Counted from the stretch's first letter, positions 1 through 7,193 are shown. The stretch is DNA of 9,256 nucleotides from Acholeplasmataceae bacterium (GCA_012719555.1 JAAYAE010000145.1:1-9256); one strand, 5' to 3'. Notes: generated by a model not told the origin, from the sequence alone. Program-made: numbers and translations.

Positions 1-280
1 ATTTAAGAGTATCTAATAGCAGTAGAATATTATTGCCAACTTCTGCATAAAATCTTACCCTATCTTTGAAAAAACTCCATGCAACGTGATTAGCAGCATC
101 CATTTCCGGATATTTAATTTTCAGCTGATTCATCATAGATTCTGGTAACTTCAAATCTAACATCATGTTATTCGTATCATATTTATAATCAATTTTAATA
201 TAATGAGAATCCACTACTTTTAAGTCATAGCGTCGTTCTAAAATTTCAATAAAACCAGCTAATGCGTTTTGCTCGTCCAT
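1..280 (-). CDS. Hypothetical protein, 3' end beyond window
   Basis: I do not recognise this gene. An open frame starts with ATG at 280-278 and runs off the window at base 1 without a stop, giving 93 visible residues starting MDEQNALAGFIEILERRYDL. A GCGAGG ribosome binding site lies 5 to 6 bases before the ATG, just after the stop of the preceding gene (gap 15 bases), which supports both the start and cotranscription. The visible part is soluble: mixed alpha/beta with many charged residues, no signal peptide and no membrane segment. A stretch rich in D, Y, K and I (residues about 25-45) is followed by a helix-like segment with MMNQLKIKYPEMDAANHVAW. It is the last visible gene of the run that follows the degenerate cobalamin-domain gene. 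No function can be assigned. That it is a real gene is likely from the start signal and spacing. Confidence 0.65.
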   Translation of the reverse strand, partial: MDEQNALAGFIEILERRYDLKVVDSHYIKIDYKYDTNNMMLDLKLPESMMNQLKIKYPEMDAANHVAWSFFKDRVRFYAEVGNNILLLLDTLK

Positions 281-295
281 ATAAACCTCGCTTTT

Positions 296-577
296 CTAAT
301 CTATCATTCTTGAAATTATTTCTGAAAAACTCGTCATTTCTCCACTAGTTACGCTATATTCAATATTTTTTAGTATTACAAAACCATACGTAATGATAAG
401 AAAAAGTAATATAGCAAAAATTTCTCTAAGTACCTTAGTAAAGCAATGTCTTTTACAGGTTCCTTCAATCTCCAGCATTTTTCTTTTACCCTTTTTATAC
501 CTGTCATCATAACGTTCTCGTAATGTTTCGATGGATTCTTTACCGGATGCCCTATCGCCTATTTTCGCCATATTCAT
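296..577 (-). CDS. Small single-pass membrane protein, unknown function
   Basis: This 93-residue protein is not recognised. Residues 1-50 are strongly basic and helical (RERYDDRYKKGKRKM), with two cysteines in CKRHC at 41-45. One hydrophobic helix spans about 52-69 (IFAILLFLIITYGFVILK), followed by a short tail of about 24 residues. The positive-inside rule predicts the basic N-terminus in the cytoplasm and the tail outside; the helix is too far from the N-terminus for a classical signal peptide. The start is supported by AGGGAGGTG at 596-588, a good but rather distant Shine-Dalgarno that overlaps the stop of the preceding gene. A second ATG two codons downstream is also possible. The gap to the upstream gene is 18 bases and to the downstream gene 15 bases, so it probably belongs to the same transcript. 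A small membrane anchor or accessory subunit is a guess. Confidence 0.65.
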   Translation of the reverse strand: MNMAKIGDRASGKESIETLRERYDDRYKKGKRKMLEIEGTCKRHCFTKVLREIFAILLFLIITYGFVILKNIEYSVTSGEMTSFSEIISRMID

Positions 578-595
578 AGCCTTATAACACCTCCC

Positions 596-952
596 TCAAA
601 ACGCATCTGTTCCGGCAAATCCTGCTCCACCAACTATTTGAACATGCTCTACCTCAAAAGCTTCTTGCAGTGCCGTTATAAATTCTCGCTCAATAATACT
701 CCGTAATCTTTCACTGCCACTTATAATCAAAAGTGATTTTTCATTGACATTAATATTTTGCACTACATTTATATATTTATCAAAATCTTCTTGACCTATA
801 TTCTTTTTAAGTTTATTTAACCCAATTAATAGTTCTGATTTTTTCCTAGAAAGCCTGCTCTCAAGCGATGTGAATTTTTCTAAAGTAAGCATCGGGTTTA
901 CAAGTAAATCAATTTTCTCTTCTAGTTTACCTGAATTAATAAATTTATCCAT
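596..952 (-). CDS. Hypothetical protein, possible DnaA N-terminal-like fold
   Basis: A soluble 118-residue protein with no membrane segment or signal peptide. Residues 1-45 are predicted helical and charged. Residues about 45-108 follow a helix, strand, helix, strand order: LKKNIGQEDFDKYI, then NEKSLLIISG, then ERLRSIIEREFITALQEAF, then VEHVQIVGG. This resembles the DnaA N-terminal domain pattern, in which a helix ending in F..W/Y is followed by a strand, a long helix and a last strand. The resemblance is by eye only, so I claim no function. The C-terminus is glycine- and alanine-rich (GGAGFAGTDAF). The start is ATG at 952-950 with an AAAGGCGG ribosome binding site about 8 bases upstream. It begins 28 bases after the stop of the cobalamin-domain-like gene, and an 8-bp inverted repeat lies in that junction. 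Cotranscription with both neighbours is likely from spacing. Confidence 0.65.
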   Translation of the reverse strand: MDKFINSGKLEEKIDLLVNPMLTLEKFTSLESRLSRKKSELLIGLNKLKKNIGQEDFDKYINVVQNINVNEKSLLIISGSERLRSIIEREFITALQEAFEVEHVQIVGGAGFAGTDAF

Positions 953-970
953 TTACAATCCCGCCTTTCT

Positions 971-995
971 ACTATACTAATCAAAAAAGTATAGT
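971..995. repeat. 8-bp inverted repeat at a gene junction
   Basis: ACTATACT at 971-978 and AGTATAGT at 988-995 are perfect inverted copies separated by 9 bases. The left arm lies between the two genes, just upstream of the ribosome binding site of the 118-residue gene; the stop codon of the upstream gene (983-981) lies in the spacer. The stem is AT-rich and weak as RNA. It could be a protein-binding site or chance. Confidence 0.5.
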
Positions 996-1445
996 TTCTA
1001 ACCCACTTAAAATTCCTTTGGCGAATTTTTCATAACAATTATCTACCAAAACTACAGAAACGCCCAACTCATACATCTCTTTAATATTATGCGCCTCAAT
1101 ATGTCCACTGATAACAAGCATAATATCTTCTCTATCATAGCTTGCCAGTTCTTCCAAAAGCTTAACAACCAGAGACTTATACTCTCCCTTTATTGAGTTA
1201 ATACCAATAACATGGACATCATTATCCAAGGCATCTTGTGCTACGTCTATATATGTTCTTCCCCAAGGTTCCATATCCACATCGAACCCCATGTCAGCTA
1301 AAACAGTTGCAGTCTCTGTTATATCATGATTATTTTCTGCAAAGCCGAAATTTGCCAGCATAATTCGTGGCCTACGCCCTTCTCGTTCTGCAAAATCGTC
1401 CACAGAATTTCTAACCTCTTGTAAAAACATAATTTTTGCTTTCAT
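981..1445 (-). CDS. Free-standing degenerate cobalamin-binding domain protein (MutB C-terminal paralog)
   Basis: This 154-residue protein matches the C-terminal cobalamin-binding (B12-binding, Rossmann-like) domain of the MutB in this operon. By hand I count about 56 identities in 128 ungapped positions (residues 10-137 against MutB 582-709), with shared blocks REGRRPRIM, ADMG.DVD, DNDVHV.G and REDIM.VI. The cofactor signatures are not kept. DxHxxG (MutB D608, H610, G613) becomes A36, N38, D41; SxL (S655, L657) becomes N83, I85; GG (G685, G686) becomes S113, G114. A histidine at 40 is two positions off the axial ligand site. It therefore probably does not hold cobalamin in the usual base-off/His-on form. 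There is no TIM barrel, so it cannot be a mutase. The start is supported by a weak GGGATGG site about 8 bases before the ATG. It lies 66 bases after meaB, beyond a strong hairpin. A role as an accessory or regulatory partner of the mutase is inference; a corrinoid carrier is less likely. Confidence 0.85.
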   Translation of the reverse strand: MKAKIMFLQEVRNSVDDFAEREGRRPRIMLANFGFAENNHDITETATVLADMGFDVDMEPWGRTYIDVAQDALDNDVHVIGINSIKGEYKSLVVKLLEELASYDREDIMLVISGHIEAHNIKEMYELGVSVVLVDNCYEKFAKGILSGLETILF

Positions 1446-1474
1446 TAAAAAACCATCCCACTTTTATTGGAAAT

Positions 1475-1500
1475 GCTTACCGAGCGTAAGCTCGGTAAGC
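1475..1500. terminator. Perfect 11-bp hairpin between meaB and the cobalamin-domain-like gene
   Basis: GCTTACCGAGC is followed by a 4-base loop and its exact complement GCTCGGTAAGC. On the minus strand it is followed by ATTTCC rather than a T run, so it is a poor intrinsic terminator as written. On the plus strand the following bases are TGTTTCT, also weak. It may reduce readthrough from mutAB-meaB, protect the 3' end of that message, or be a processing site that sets different levels of the two halves of the operon. Confidence 0.6.
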
Positions 1501-1511
1501 TGTTTCTCAAA

Positions 1512-2690
1512 TTATTTAATTGCAAAGGGTGACGTCTCTTTAATATAGTCCCCAATCTCTGTCTTCGCATACTCTGCGATTAGCTTTTGTACAGCAATAG
1601 TTGGTGGAAGCTTTCCTTCAACAACATCCGTTTCTATTTTATCTTTACAAGCCAGCACGCTTGGCGACCTATAAAATAAATTGTGCAGATGTTCTTCTAC
1701 CATAGAATAAACCCATGATAATGTCTGGTGTTTGCGTCTTTCGCTCAAAACACCATTTTCTTTCCCTTGAGAAAAGAATTTCATAATGACTTCATTCCAT
1801 AATTCCGGAATTCCTGCTCCTGTTACAGAGGAACAAGTATAAGCTCTCGTTTCCCATTTTTCAGTGGCTGAGCGCAAAAATTGTAAAATACGTGCATATT
1901 CTGCCCGAGTCACCATAGCTCTACGTTTATTATCACCATCAGCTTTGTTAATCAAAACAGCATCAGCTAATTCCATAACACCTTTCTTCATTCCCTGCAA
2001 CTCATCACCTGCACCTGTTATTACTACATACAGGAAAAAATCGACCATAGAACGGACTGTGGTCTCGCTTTGACCAACACCAACGGTTTCCACTAGAATG
2101 GTGTCATAGCCGGCTGCCTCGCATAAAAGCAGAGTTTCTCTGCTTTTGCGAGTCAAGCCGCCTAATGTTCCACCCGAGGGTGACGGTCTAATAAAAGCAT
2201 TTTTCTGTCGTGACAAGGTCTCCATACGAGTCTTATCACCCAAAATACTTCCTTTAGTAACAGTACTGGAAGGATCCACGGCCAGAACAGCTACCCTGTG
2301 GCCTTCAACGCAAAGCTGATTACCTAAAGCCTCAATAAAAGTACTCTTACCTGCACCCGGCACGCCCGTTATACCAACACGCGTCGATTTACCAGTATAA
2401 GGTAAAAGACGCTGAATAACTTGTTGCGCAATATAAAAATGTGCGGCAGCATTACTTTCTATCAAAGTAATTGCGCGTGACAGAGTCATTCTGTCTCCCT
2501 TAATAATTCCTTCCACGTAATCGTCTACAGTCATTTTGCTTCGTTTGATTACTGGAGCCGATTTTCTACTTAAGTCAACATTACTTCCGGGCATACCTTC
2601 ATGACCACCCTTGACGCCGTACATTACCCGGCAAGCAAATTTATCGTCGTCTTTTTCAGGCACCCACTCCGGTTTATATGTTTCTGTCAT
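1512..2690 (-). CDS. meaB: Methylmalonyl-CoA mutase-associated GTPase MeaB
   Basis: A G3E-family P-loop GTPase that acts as chaperone of methylmalonyl-CoA mutase, gating adenosylcobalamin loading and protecting against inactivated cofactor (known for MeaB, ArgK and human MMAA). Visible motifs are Walker A GVPGAGKST at 109-117, the Mg-binding segment VDPSS at 139-142, the conserved LVETVGVGQSE at 199-209 and the guanine-specificity motif NKAD at 248-251. The C-terminal region is helical and probably includes the dimerisation arm. At 392 residues it is longer than many family members (about 310-340). The extra length is an N-terminal leader of roughly 50 residues (PEWVPEKDDDKFACRVMYG), which I recall in homologues from anaerobes. 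The ATG at 2690 lies 1 base after the mutB stop and has no strong Shine-Dalgarno, so translation is probably coupled to mutB. The direct mutAB linkage makes the identification secure. Confidence 0.96.
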   Translation of the reverse strand: MTETYKPEWVPEKDDDKFACRVMYGVKGGHEGMPGSNVDLSRKSAPVIKRSKMTVDDYVEGIIKGDRMTLSRAITLIESNAAAHFYIAQQVIQRLLPYTGKSTRVGITGVPGAGKSTFIEALGNQLCVEGHRVAVLAVDPSSTVTKGSILGDKTRMETLSRQKNAFIRPSPSGGTLGGLTRKSRETLLLCEAAGYDTILVETVGVGQSETTVRSMVDFFLYVVITGAGDELQGMKKGVMELADAVLINKADGDNKRRAMVTRAEYARILQFLRSATEKWETRAYTCSSVTGAGIPELWNEVIMKFFSQGKENGVLSERRKHQTLSWVYSMVEEHLHNLFYRSPSVLACKDKIETDVVEGKLPPTIAVQKLIAEYAKTEIGDYIKETSPFAIK

Positions 2691-2691
2691 A

Positions 2692-4878
2692 TCAATCAGC
2701 TAACCGCTTATTAAGCTCTTCCAATACTTTTTTTGCACATACAGGAATAATGGAGCCGGGGCCAAATATTGCTGCTGCACCATGTGAATACAAATAATCA
2801 TAGTCTTGTGCAGGAATAACTCCACCAATAACAACCATGATATCTTCACGACCACGTTTTTTTAGTTCGTCAATTAGTTGTGGCATAAGTGTCTTATGAC
2901 CTGCGGCCAAAGAACTCATACCAACAACGTGCACATCATTGTCAACTGCATCTTGAGCAGCCTCATCAGGTGTTTGGAATAATGGACCAATATCCACGTC
3001 GTAGCCCATATCTGCAAAGGCTGTAGAGATAACTTTTGCACCACGGTCATGACCATCTTGGCCCATTTTAGCAATCATAATACGTGGGCGACGACCTTCG
3101 CGTTTTTCAAAATCATCAGTCATTGCCCTTACTTCCTTAATTACATCTTCGTCTGCAAATTCACTGCTATAAACGCCTGAAATAGAGCGGATGATTGCTT
3201 TGTGACGTCCACAAACTTTCTCAACAGCATCAGAAATTTCACCTTTACTTGCACGGGCACGTGCTGCGTTAACAGCCAATTCCAATAAATTTCCTTCACC
3301 TGTTTCCATAGAATGTGTAATGGCATCCAAACATCTGCGTACTTCATCATTATCGCGATTCGCACGCAATTTTTTCAAGCGCTCAATTTGAGATAAACGT
3401 ACTGCGGTATTATCAACTTCCAAGATATCCAAAGGATCTTCTTTTTCCAAACGGTAGTCGTTAACACCAACGATTTTTTCCGCACCGGAATCAATATGCG
3501 CCTGACGACGAGCTGCAGCTTCCTCAATACGCATCTTAGGTAACCCGGTATCAATAGCTTTTGACATACCACCTAGGGCTTCAACTTCTTGAATATGGCC
3601 CCATGCACTTCTAATCAATGCATTGGTCAAAGCTTCAACATAATATGAACCTCCCCAAGGATCAATAACCTTACATACTTTTGTCTCATCCTGGATGTAG
3701 AGCTGAGTATTACGAGCAATACGAGCCGAGAAATCAGTCGGTAGTGCTATTGCCTCATCAAGGGCATTAGTGTGTAGTGATTGAGTATGTCCCAAAGCCG
3801 CAGCCATGGCCTCCACACATGTCCTAGTAATGTTATTAAACGGATCTTGCTCAGTAAGAGACCAGCCTGAAGTTTGTGAATGGGTTCTCAAACACATGGA
3901 TTTGGTTTTCTTAGGGTCAAAAGATTTAACAATCTTAGCCCAAAGCATACGTCCGGCACGCATTTTAGCAACTTCCATAAAGTAGTTTTTCCCCATTGCC
4001 CAGAAAAAGGATAGACGCGGTGCAAATTGGTCAATCGTTAAACCATGAGCACAACCTGTACGCAAGTATTCAAGTCCGTCAGCCAAAGTATAACCAAGCT
4101 CTATATCATTAGTAGCACCGGCCTCTTGCATATGGTACCCAGAAATAGAGATACTGTTAAATTTAGGCATGTATTTAGAGGTATACTCAAAAATATCACC
4201 TATGATACGCATTGAAGCAGCTGGTGGATAAATGTAAGTATTACGCACCATGAATTCTTTCAAAATATCATTTTGAATTGTTCCTGCCATGATAGATTTA
4301 TCTACGCCTTGCTCTTCACCGGCAAGAATATAGAATGCCAAGATAGGAAATACTGCACCATTCATGGTCATGGAAACAGACATTTGATCCAAAGGAATAC
4401 CTGAGAACAATATTTCCATATCAAGTATCGAATCAACAGCAACACCTGCTTTACCAACGTCGCCTACAACACGAGGATGATCTGAGTCATAGCCACGATG
4501 TGTTGCCAAGTCAAAAGCTATGGATAAACCTTTCTGGCCTGCGGCTAAGTTTCTACGATAAAAGGCATTACTTTCCTCTGCAGTTGAAAAACCTGCGTAT
4601 TGACGAACTGTCCAAGGACGAGTCACGTACATTGTAGGATATGGTCCACGCAAAAATGGAGCTATTCCTGCCATATAATGTAAATGTTTGCAATCATCGT
4701 ATGCACTCTTATCATAGATTGGTGCTAAGGTAATTTGCTCCATTGTTTTAAAGAAATTTTCTTCATAGGGTTTTCCCGTTTCTTTAACCAAGTTGTCTTT
4801 CCATTGTTGCAAGTCTGCAGCTGTAGGGGCTGTGGCTTGGTGAAAATCAATTTTACTAAAATCAGGATAATTAGCCAT
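2692..4878 (-). CDS. mutB: Methylmalonyl-CoA mutase large (catalytic) subunit
   Basis: The adenosylcobalamin-dependent catalytic subunit interconverts (R)-methylmalonyl-CoA and succinyl-CoA in the cytoplasm as a MutA-MutB heterodimer. At 728 residues it equals the Propionibacterium shermanii large subunit in length. A substrate-binding TIM barrel covers roughly 30-570, with FRP-type segment TRPWTVRQYAGFSTA at 86-100. Active-site residues are present: Y94, Q202 and R212 in GTIQNDILKEFMVR, and Y248-H249 in SGYHMQEAG (P. shermanii Y89, Q197, R207, Y243, H244). The C-terminal cobalamin domain (about 595-728) has DGHDRG with the axial ligand H610, SSL at 655-657 and GG at 685-686. The start overlaps the mutA stop as TAATG, with AAAGGGGGA 7 bases upstream. 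It lies 1 base before meaB. All catalytic signatures are intact, so the enzyme should be active. The methylmalonyl-CoA epimerase and decarboxylase of the pathway are not in this window. Confidence 0.98.
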   Translation of the reverse strand: MANYPDFSKIDFHQATAPTAADLQQWKDNLVKETGKPYEENFFKTMEQITLAPIYDKSAYDDCKHLHYMAGIAPFLRGPYPTMYVTRPWTVRQYAGFSTAEESNAFYRRNLAAGQKGLSIAFDLATHRGYDSDHPRVVGDVGKAGVAVDSILDMEILFSGIPLDQMSVSMTMNGAVFPILAFYILAGEEQGVDKSIMAGTIQNDILKEFMVRNTYIYPPAASMRIIGDIFEYTSKYMPKFNSISISGYHMQEAGATNDIELGYTLADGLEYLRTGCAHGLTIDQFAPRLSFFWAMGKNYFMEVAKMRAGRMLWAKIVKSFDPKKTKSMCLRTHSQTSGWSLTEQDPFNNITRTCVEAMAAALGHTQSLHTNALDEAIALPTDFSARIARNTQLYIQDETKVCKVIDPWGGSYYVEALTNALIRSAWGHIQEVEALGGMSKAIDTGLPKMRIEEAAARRQAHIDSGAEKIVGVNDYRLEKEDPLDILEVDNTAVRLSQIERLKKLRANRDNDEVRRCLDAITHSMETGEGNLLELAVNAARARASKGEISDAVEKVCGRHKAIIRSISGVYSSEFADEDVIKEVRAMTDDFEKREGRRPRIMIAKMGQDGHDRGAKVISTAFADMGYDVDIGPLFQTPDEAAQDAVDNDVHVVGMSSLAAGHKTLMPQLIDELKKRGREDIMVVIGGVIPAQDYDYLYSHGAAAIFGPGSIIPVCAKKVLEELNKRLAD

Positions 4879-7061
4879 TAAAACATCCCCCTTTCTTTCT
4901 GCATCCTTGTTAATGTTTCATAGCAATTTGATTTAACGCTAATATAGTCATCAAAACCTGCAGCCTCACATAATTCTTTAAGTTCTGCAGAAGGAGCGCC
5001 GGCTAGGAAAACTTTCATCTTGGGATTTTTTGCTTTTATTCCTTTGCAAACCGCAGGAGCCAGTTCCGGATATGTAGCATCAGTAGAACACACTATAGCT
5101 ATATCACGCTTAGACGCAATAGCAGCATCCACAGCCTCTTCAACAGTTGGGAACCCATTATTAAGCTCTACGTCAAACTCGGCAACTTGCATAAAAGAGG
5201 TAACGAAATCCGCTCTGCCTTTATGCTGCGGAATCGGACCCATATTAGCTAAGAAAACAGTAACATTTTCACCGGTTTTTTTCTTAAAGTCCTCGGTTCT
5301 TTTACGCATTTCTTCAAAACGTTCCGTCCAACGATGTGGTTTTATAGGAGCCACTGTAATTGGTGCCGCTCCATCATTAAGAGCCTCGGTAATTTCGCCC
5401 ATGGTTGCCCCTGCCAAAAGCGCGTCTTTGGCAATATCAACTAAATCATACTTTTCATTGCTATCGTACTCAGCAACAACTTTCAAGGCCGCATCTACTA
5501 GCTTTTGATCTCTTCTATGAGCATTTTCATTAAGTTCGGCCAACCTATCAGCTTTTATTTTATTAAAATCAACTTCTGGCGCCGTAAGAAGTTCCTCAGT
5601 CATATTGGGATACATATTATTGCCAACAGCTCTATCTTTGCGTTTAGCCAAATTGCTAAAACGTTTTTCGAGCACAACATTTACAGCTTCTTGAACTTTC
5701 CCATTTTTTAAATTTAGTGCCAACCCACCCTCGCTCTCAACTTCCTGGAATTTCTTCCAAGCTTTAGTTGCAAATTCTTCTGTTAGTGGCTCAACATACC
5801 AAGAACCACCCACGGGGTCAACGGTCTGAGTAAAGTTAAATTCACTTTGCATCATAATTTGAATATTACGAGCAATACGTCGAGAAAATTCGTCACTGGG
5901 CCTAATTACATGGTCAAAGGGTTTTACATACATACCATCCATCCCACCTATAACTGCCGAGAAGGATTGCGTAGCAGCCCGCAATAAATTTACATAAGGA
6001 TCAAATACCGTTTGTGTAAAAGAAGAGGTGCTAACAAAAAGATTAATTTTTTTAGATTCTTCTTTACCGTCAAAAGCTTCAATAACTTGTGCCCAAAGCA
6101 TTTTAACAGCACGCAGCTTAGCAATTTCCATGAAGAAATTTGCTCCTACGCTAAAATGAAACCTTACATGTTTAGCAAAAGCATCCACGCTTACTCCACG
6201 TAACTTCATAGCTTTAATATAATCCACTGCTTCGCTCATAGCATAAGCCACTTCTTGTATATCGTTTGCTCCGCCATCGTGATATACGTCAGCGTCGATT
6301 AAAACTGTACGCAAAGCAGGCGTATTTTTATCAGCCCAGCTGATAGTATGCGCCATTTCATCATAATATTCATCAAGCGGACGTGGCAGCTTACCATCGG
6401 CAATCCATTCGCCAATAGGGTCTGCTGCCACTGCACCGTGAAGTTTGGAAAGGCTAATCCCCTTCTTCTCTGCCACGGCCGCAATATTTCCCAGTAATGC
6501 GGTATTTGATGCGCCGGCATATAATGCCAGTTCAATTTCATCAAACTTGATTCCATCCAAAACAATTTCTAAATCTTTAAGTGTTGATAGTGAAACTCCG
6601 CAATCAGACACTGTGCCATCCTCGGCCATATCTGCATCTAACCCTTTGCTAGTTGCTGTATCTAAGTTAAAAGCAATCGCCGTAGAACCTTTTAAAAGTT
6701 CCCTTTTTTGCATAGCATTTGCTTCTTCAGCAGTTTTGCCATCAATTTTTTGAGCAATAGTCCACAATTTAGATAGATAGCCGGCAGAATGAACACCACG
6801 CAATTCGCTTTGCTGTCCCGGATAAGTTTTACATTGAGTTAAACTCTCTGTATCTTCCATACGATAAATAGGATTTAAAGTTATGCCTTCGTAGGTATCA
6901 GTAAACATTTGCTTATCAAAATTACCACCTTTTAAAGCGGTGATAACCTCATTCTTCCACTCATCATAAGTGGGAATAGTAAATTCATCAAAATTAATTT
7001 CAGGAATCTCTGATTCCTCCCCTGCTCCTTGAGCAGTTTTTAAATCGTTTTCTGTTTCCAT
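4878..7061 (-). CDS. mutA: Methylmalonyl-CoA mutase small (non-catalytic) subunit
   Basis: The partner subunit of the MutAB heterodimer, homologous to MutB but without an active site. The 727-residue protein has a degenerate TIM barrel (about 35-570), where GTIQNDILKEF of MutB is replaced by HGAVAADPIGEW. A C-terminal flavodoxin-like domain (about 598-727) has GPIPQHKGR in place of DxHxxG, so no axial histidine ligand is expected; this is normal for MutA. Conserved family blocks include GGSWYVEPLT and RRIARNIQ. Residues 1-25 are acidic and probably disordered (METENDLKTAQGAGEESEIP). The ATG at 7061 follows AAAGGA with 8 bases of spacing. The stop overlaps the mutB start by one base, consistent with equal synthesis of the two subunits. 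It is the first gene after the cobalamin riboswitch leader of about 600 nt. Confidence 0.96.
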   Translation of the reverse strand: METENDLKTAQGAGEESEIPEINFDEFTIPTYDEWKNEVITALKGGNFDKQMFTDTYEGITLNPIYRMEDTESLTQCKTYPGQQSELRGVHSAGYLSKLWTIAQKIDGKTAEEANAMQKRELLKGSTAIAFNLDTATSKGLDADMAEDGTVSDCGVSLSTLKDLEIVLDGIKFDEIELALYAGASNTALLGNIAAVAEKKGISLSKLHGAVAADPIGEWIADGKLPRPLDEYYDEMAHTISWADKNTPALRTVLIDADVYHDGGANDIQEVAYAMSEAVDYIKAMKLRGVSVDAFAKHVRFHFSVGANFFMEIAKLRAVKMLWAQVIEAFDGKEESKKINLFVSTSSFTQTVFDPYVNLLRAATQSFSAVIGGMDGMYVKPFDHVIRPSDEFSRRIARNIQIMMQSEFNFTQTVDPVGGSWYVEPLTEEFATKAWKKFQEVESEGGLALNLKNGKVQEAVNVVLEKRFSNLAKRKDRAVGNNMYPNMTEELLTAPEVDFNKIKADRLAELNENAHRRDQKLVDAALKVVAEYDSNEKYDLVDIAKDALLAGATMGEITEALNDGAAPITVAPIKPHRWTERFEEMRKRTEDFKKKTGENVTVFLANMGPIPQHKGRADFVTSFMQVAEFDVELNNGFPTVEEAVDAAIASKRDIAIVCSTDATYPELAPAVCKGIKAKNPKMKVFLAGAPSAELKELCEAAGFDDYISVKSNCYETLTRMQKERGMF

Positions 7062-7110
7062 TTATTATTTCCTTTCTTTCCGATAATATCTTGCGCTTAA
7101 ATCCTTTCCG

Positions 7111-7120
7111 CACCTCCTTT
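7111..7120 (-). other. Strong Shine-Dalgarno sequence without a start codon
   Basis: The minus strand reads AAAGGAGGTG here, a full-strength match to the 16S rRNA 3' end. No ATG, GTG or TTG opens a useful frame at normal spacing. The mutA ATG is 50 bases further on and has its own AAAGGA. A GTG inside the motif is out of frame with mutA. It may be a relic of a lost gene or a ribosome standby site. Confidence 0.5.
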
Positions 7121-7125
7121 TATGC

Positions 7126-7150
7126 AAAAACATGGTGATCTTGCATCACC
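7126..7150 (-). terminator. Weak terminator-like hairpin before mutA
   Basis: On the minus strand GGTGAT (7150-7145), a 5-base GCAAG loop and ATCACC (7139-7134) form a 6-bp stem, followed after three bases by five T (7130-7126). The short stem and the offset T run make it a weak terminator at best. It directly follows the stronger bidirectional terminator. Confidence 0.4.
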
Positions 7151-7161
7151 TGCCTTGGAGT

Positions 7162-7192
7162 TTAAAAACCACCAACAGAGTGGTGGTTTTTA
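7162..7192. terminator. Bidirectional intrinsic terminator
   Basis: AAAAACCACCA (7164-7174) and TGGTGGTTTTT (7181-7191) pair perfectly around a 6-base loop, giving an 11-12 bp stem with an A run on one side and a T run on the other. It should therefore work in both directions. For minus-strand transcription it lies downstream of the riboswitch terminator and upstream of mutA. For the plus strand it would end transcripts arriving from the mutA side. Confidence 0.75.
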
Positions 7193-7193
7193 G

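Noticed and set aside
1864..2073. A 69-codon plus-strand frame antisense to meaB
   Set aside because: It overlaps the conserved GTPase coding region, including the NKAD motif, and has no start signals of its own.
3141..3572. Two minus-strand frames of 74 and 65 codons overlapping mutB in another frame
   Set aside because: They lie wholly within the mutB catalytic/linker coding sequence, whose protein is intact and conserved; their translations look like frameshifted coding sequence.
5190..5245. Missing DxHxxG axial histidine in MutA
   Set aside because: This is normal for the small, non-catalytic subunit of heterodimeric methylmalonyl-CoA mutase, so it is not a defect.
5020..5508. A 162-codon open frame on the plus strand inside mutA
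   Set aside because: It is antisense to a strongly conserved coding region, is rich in S and A as expected of a mirrored frame, and shows no recognisable motif or own start signals.
6445..6753. A 102-codon plus-strand open frame antisense to mutA
   Set aside because: A mirror of mutA codons; no ribosome binding site and no family resemblance.
7162..7192. The AAAAACCACCA/TGGTGGTTTTT palindrome as an insertion-sequence end or CRISPR repeat
   Set aside because: It occurs once in the window, has no matching partner, no target duplication and no transposase nearby; A/T runs flanking a GC stem fit a bidirectional terminator.
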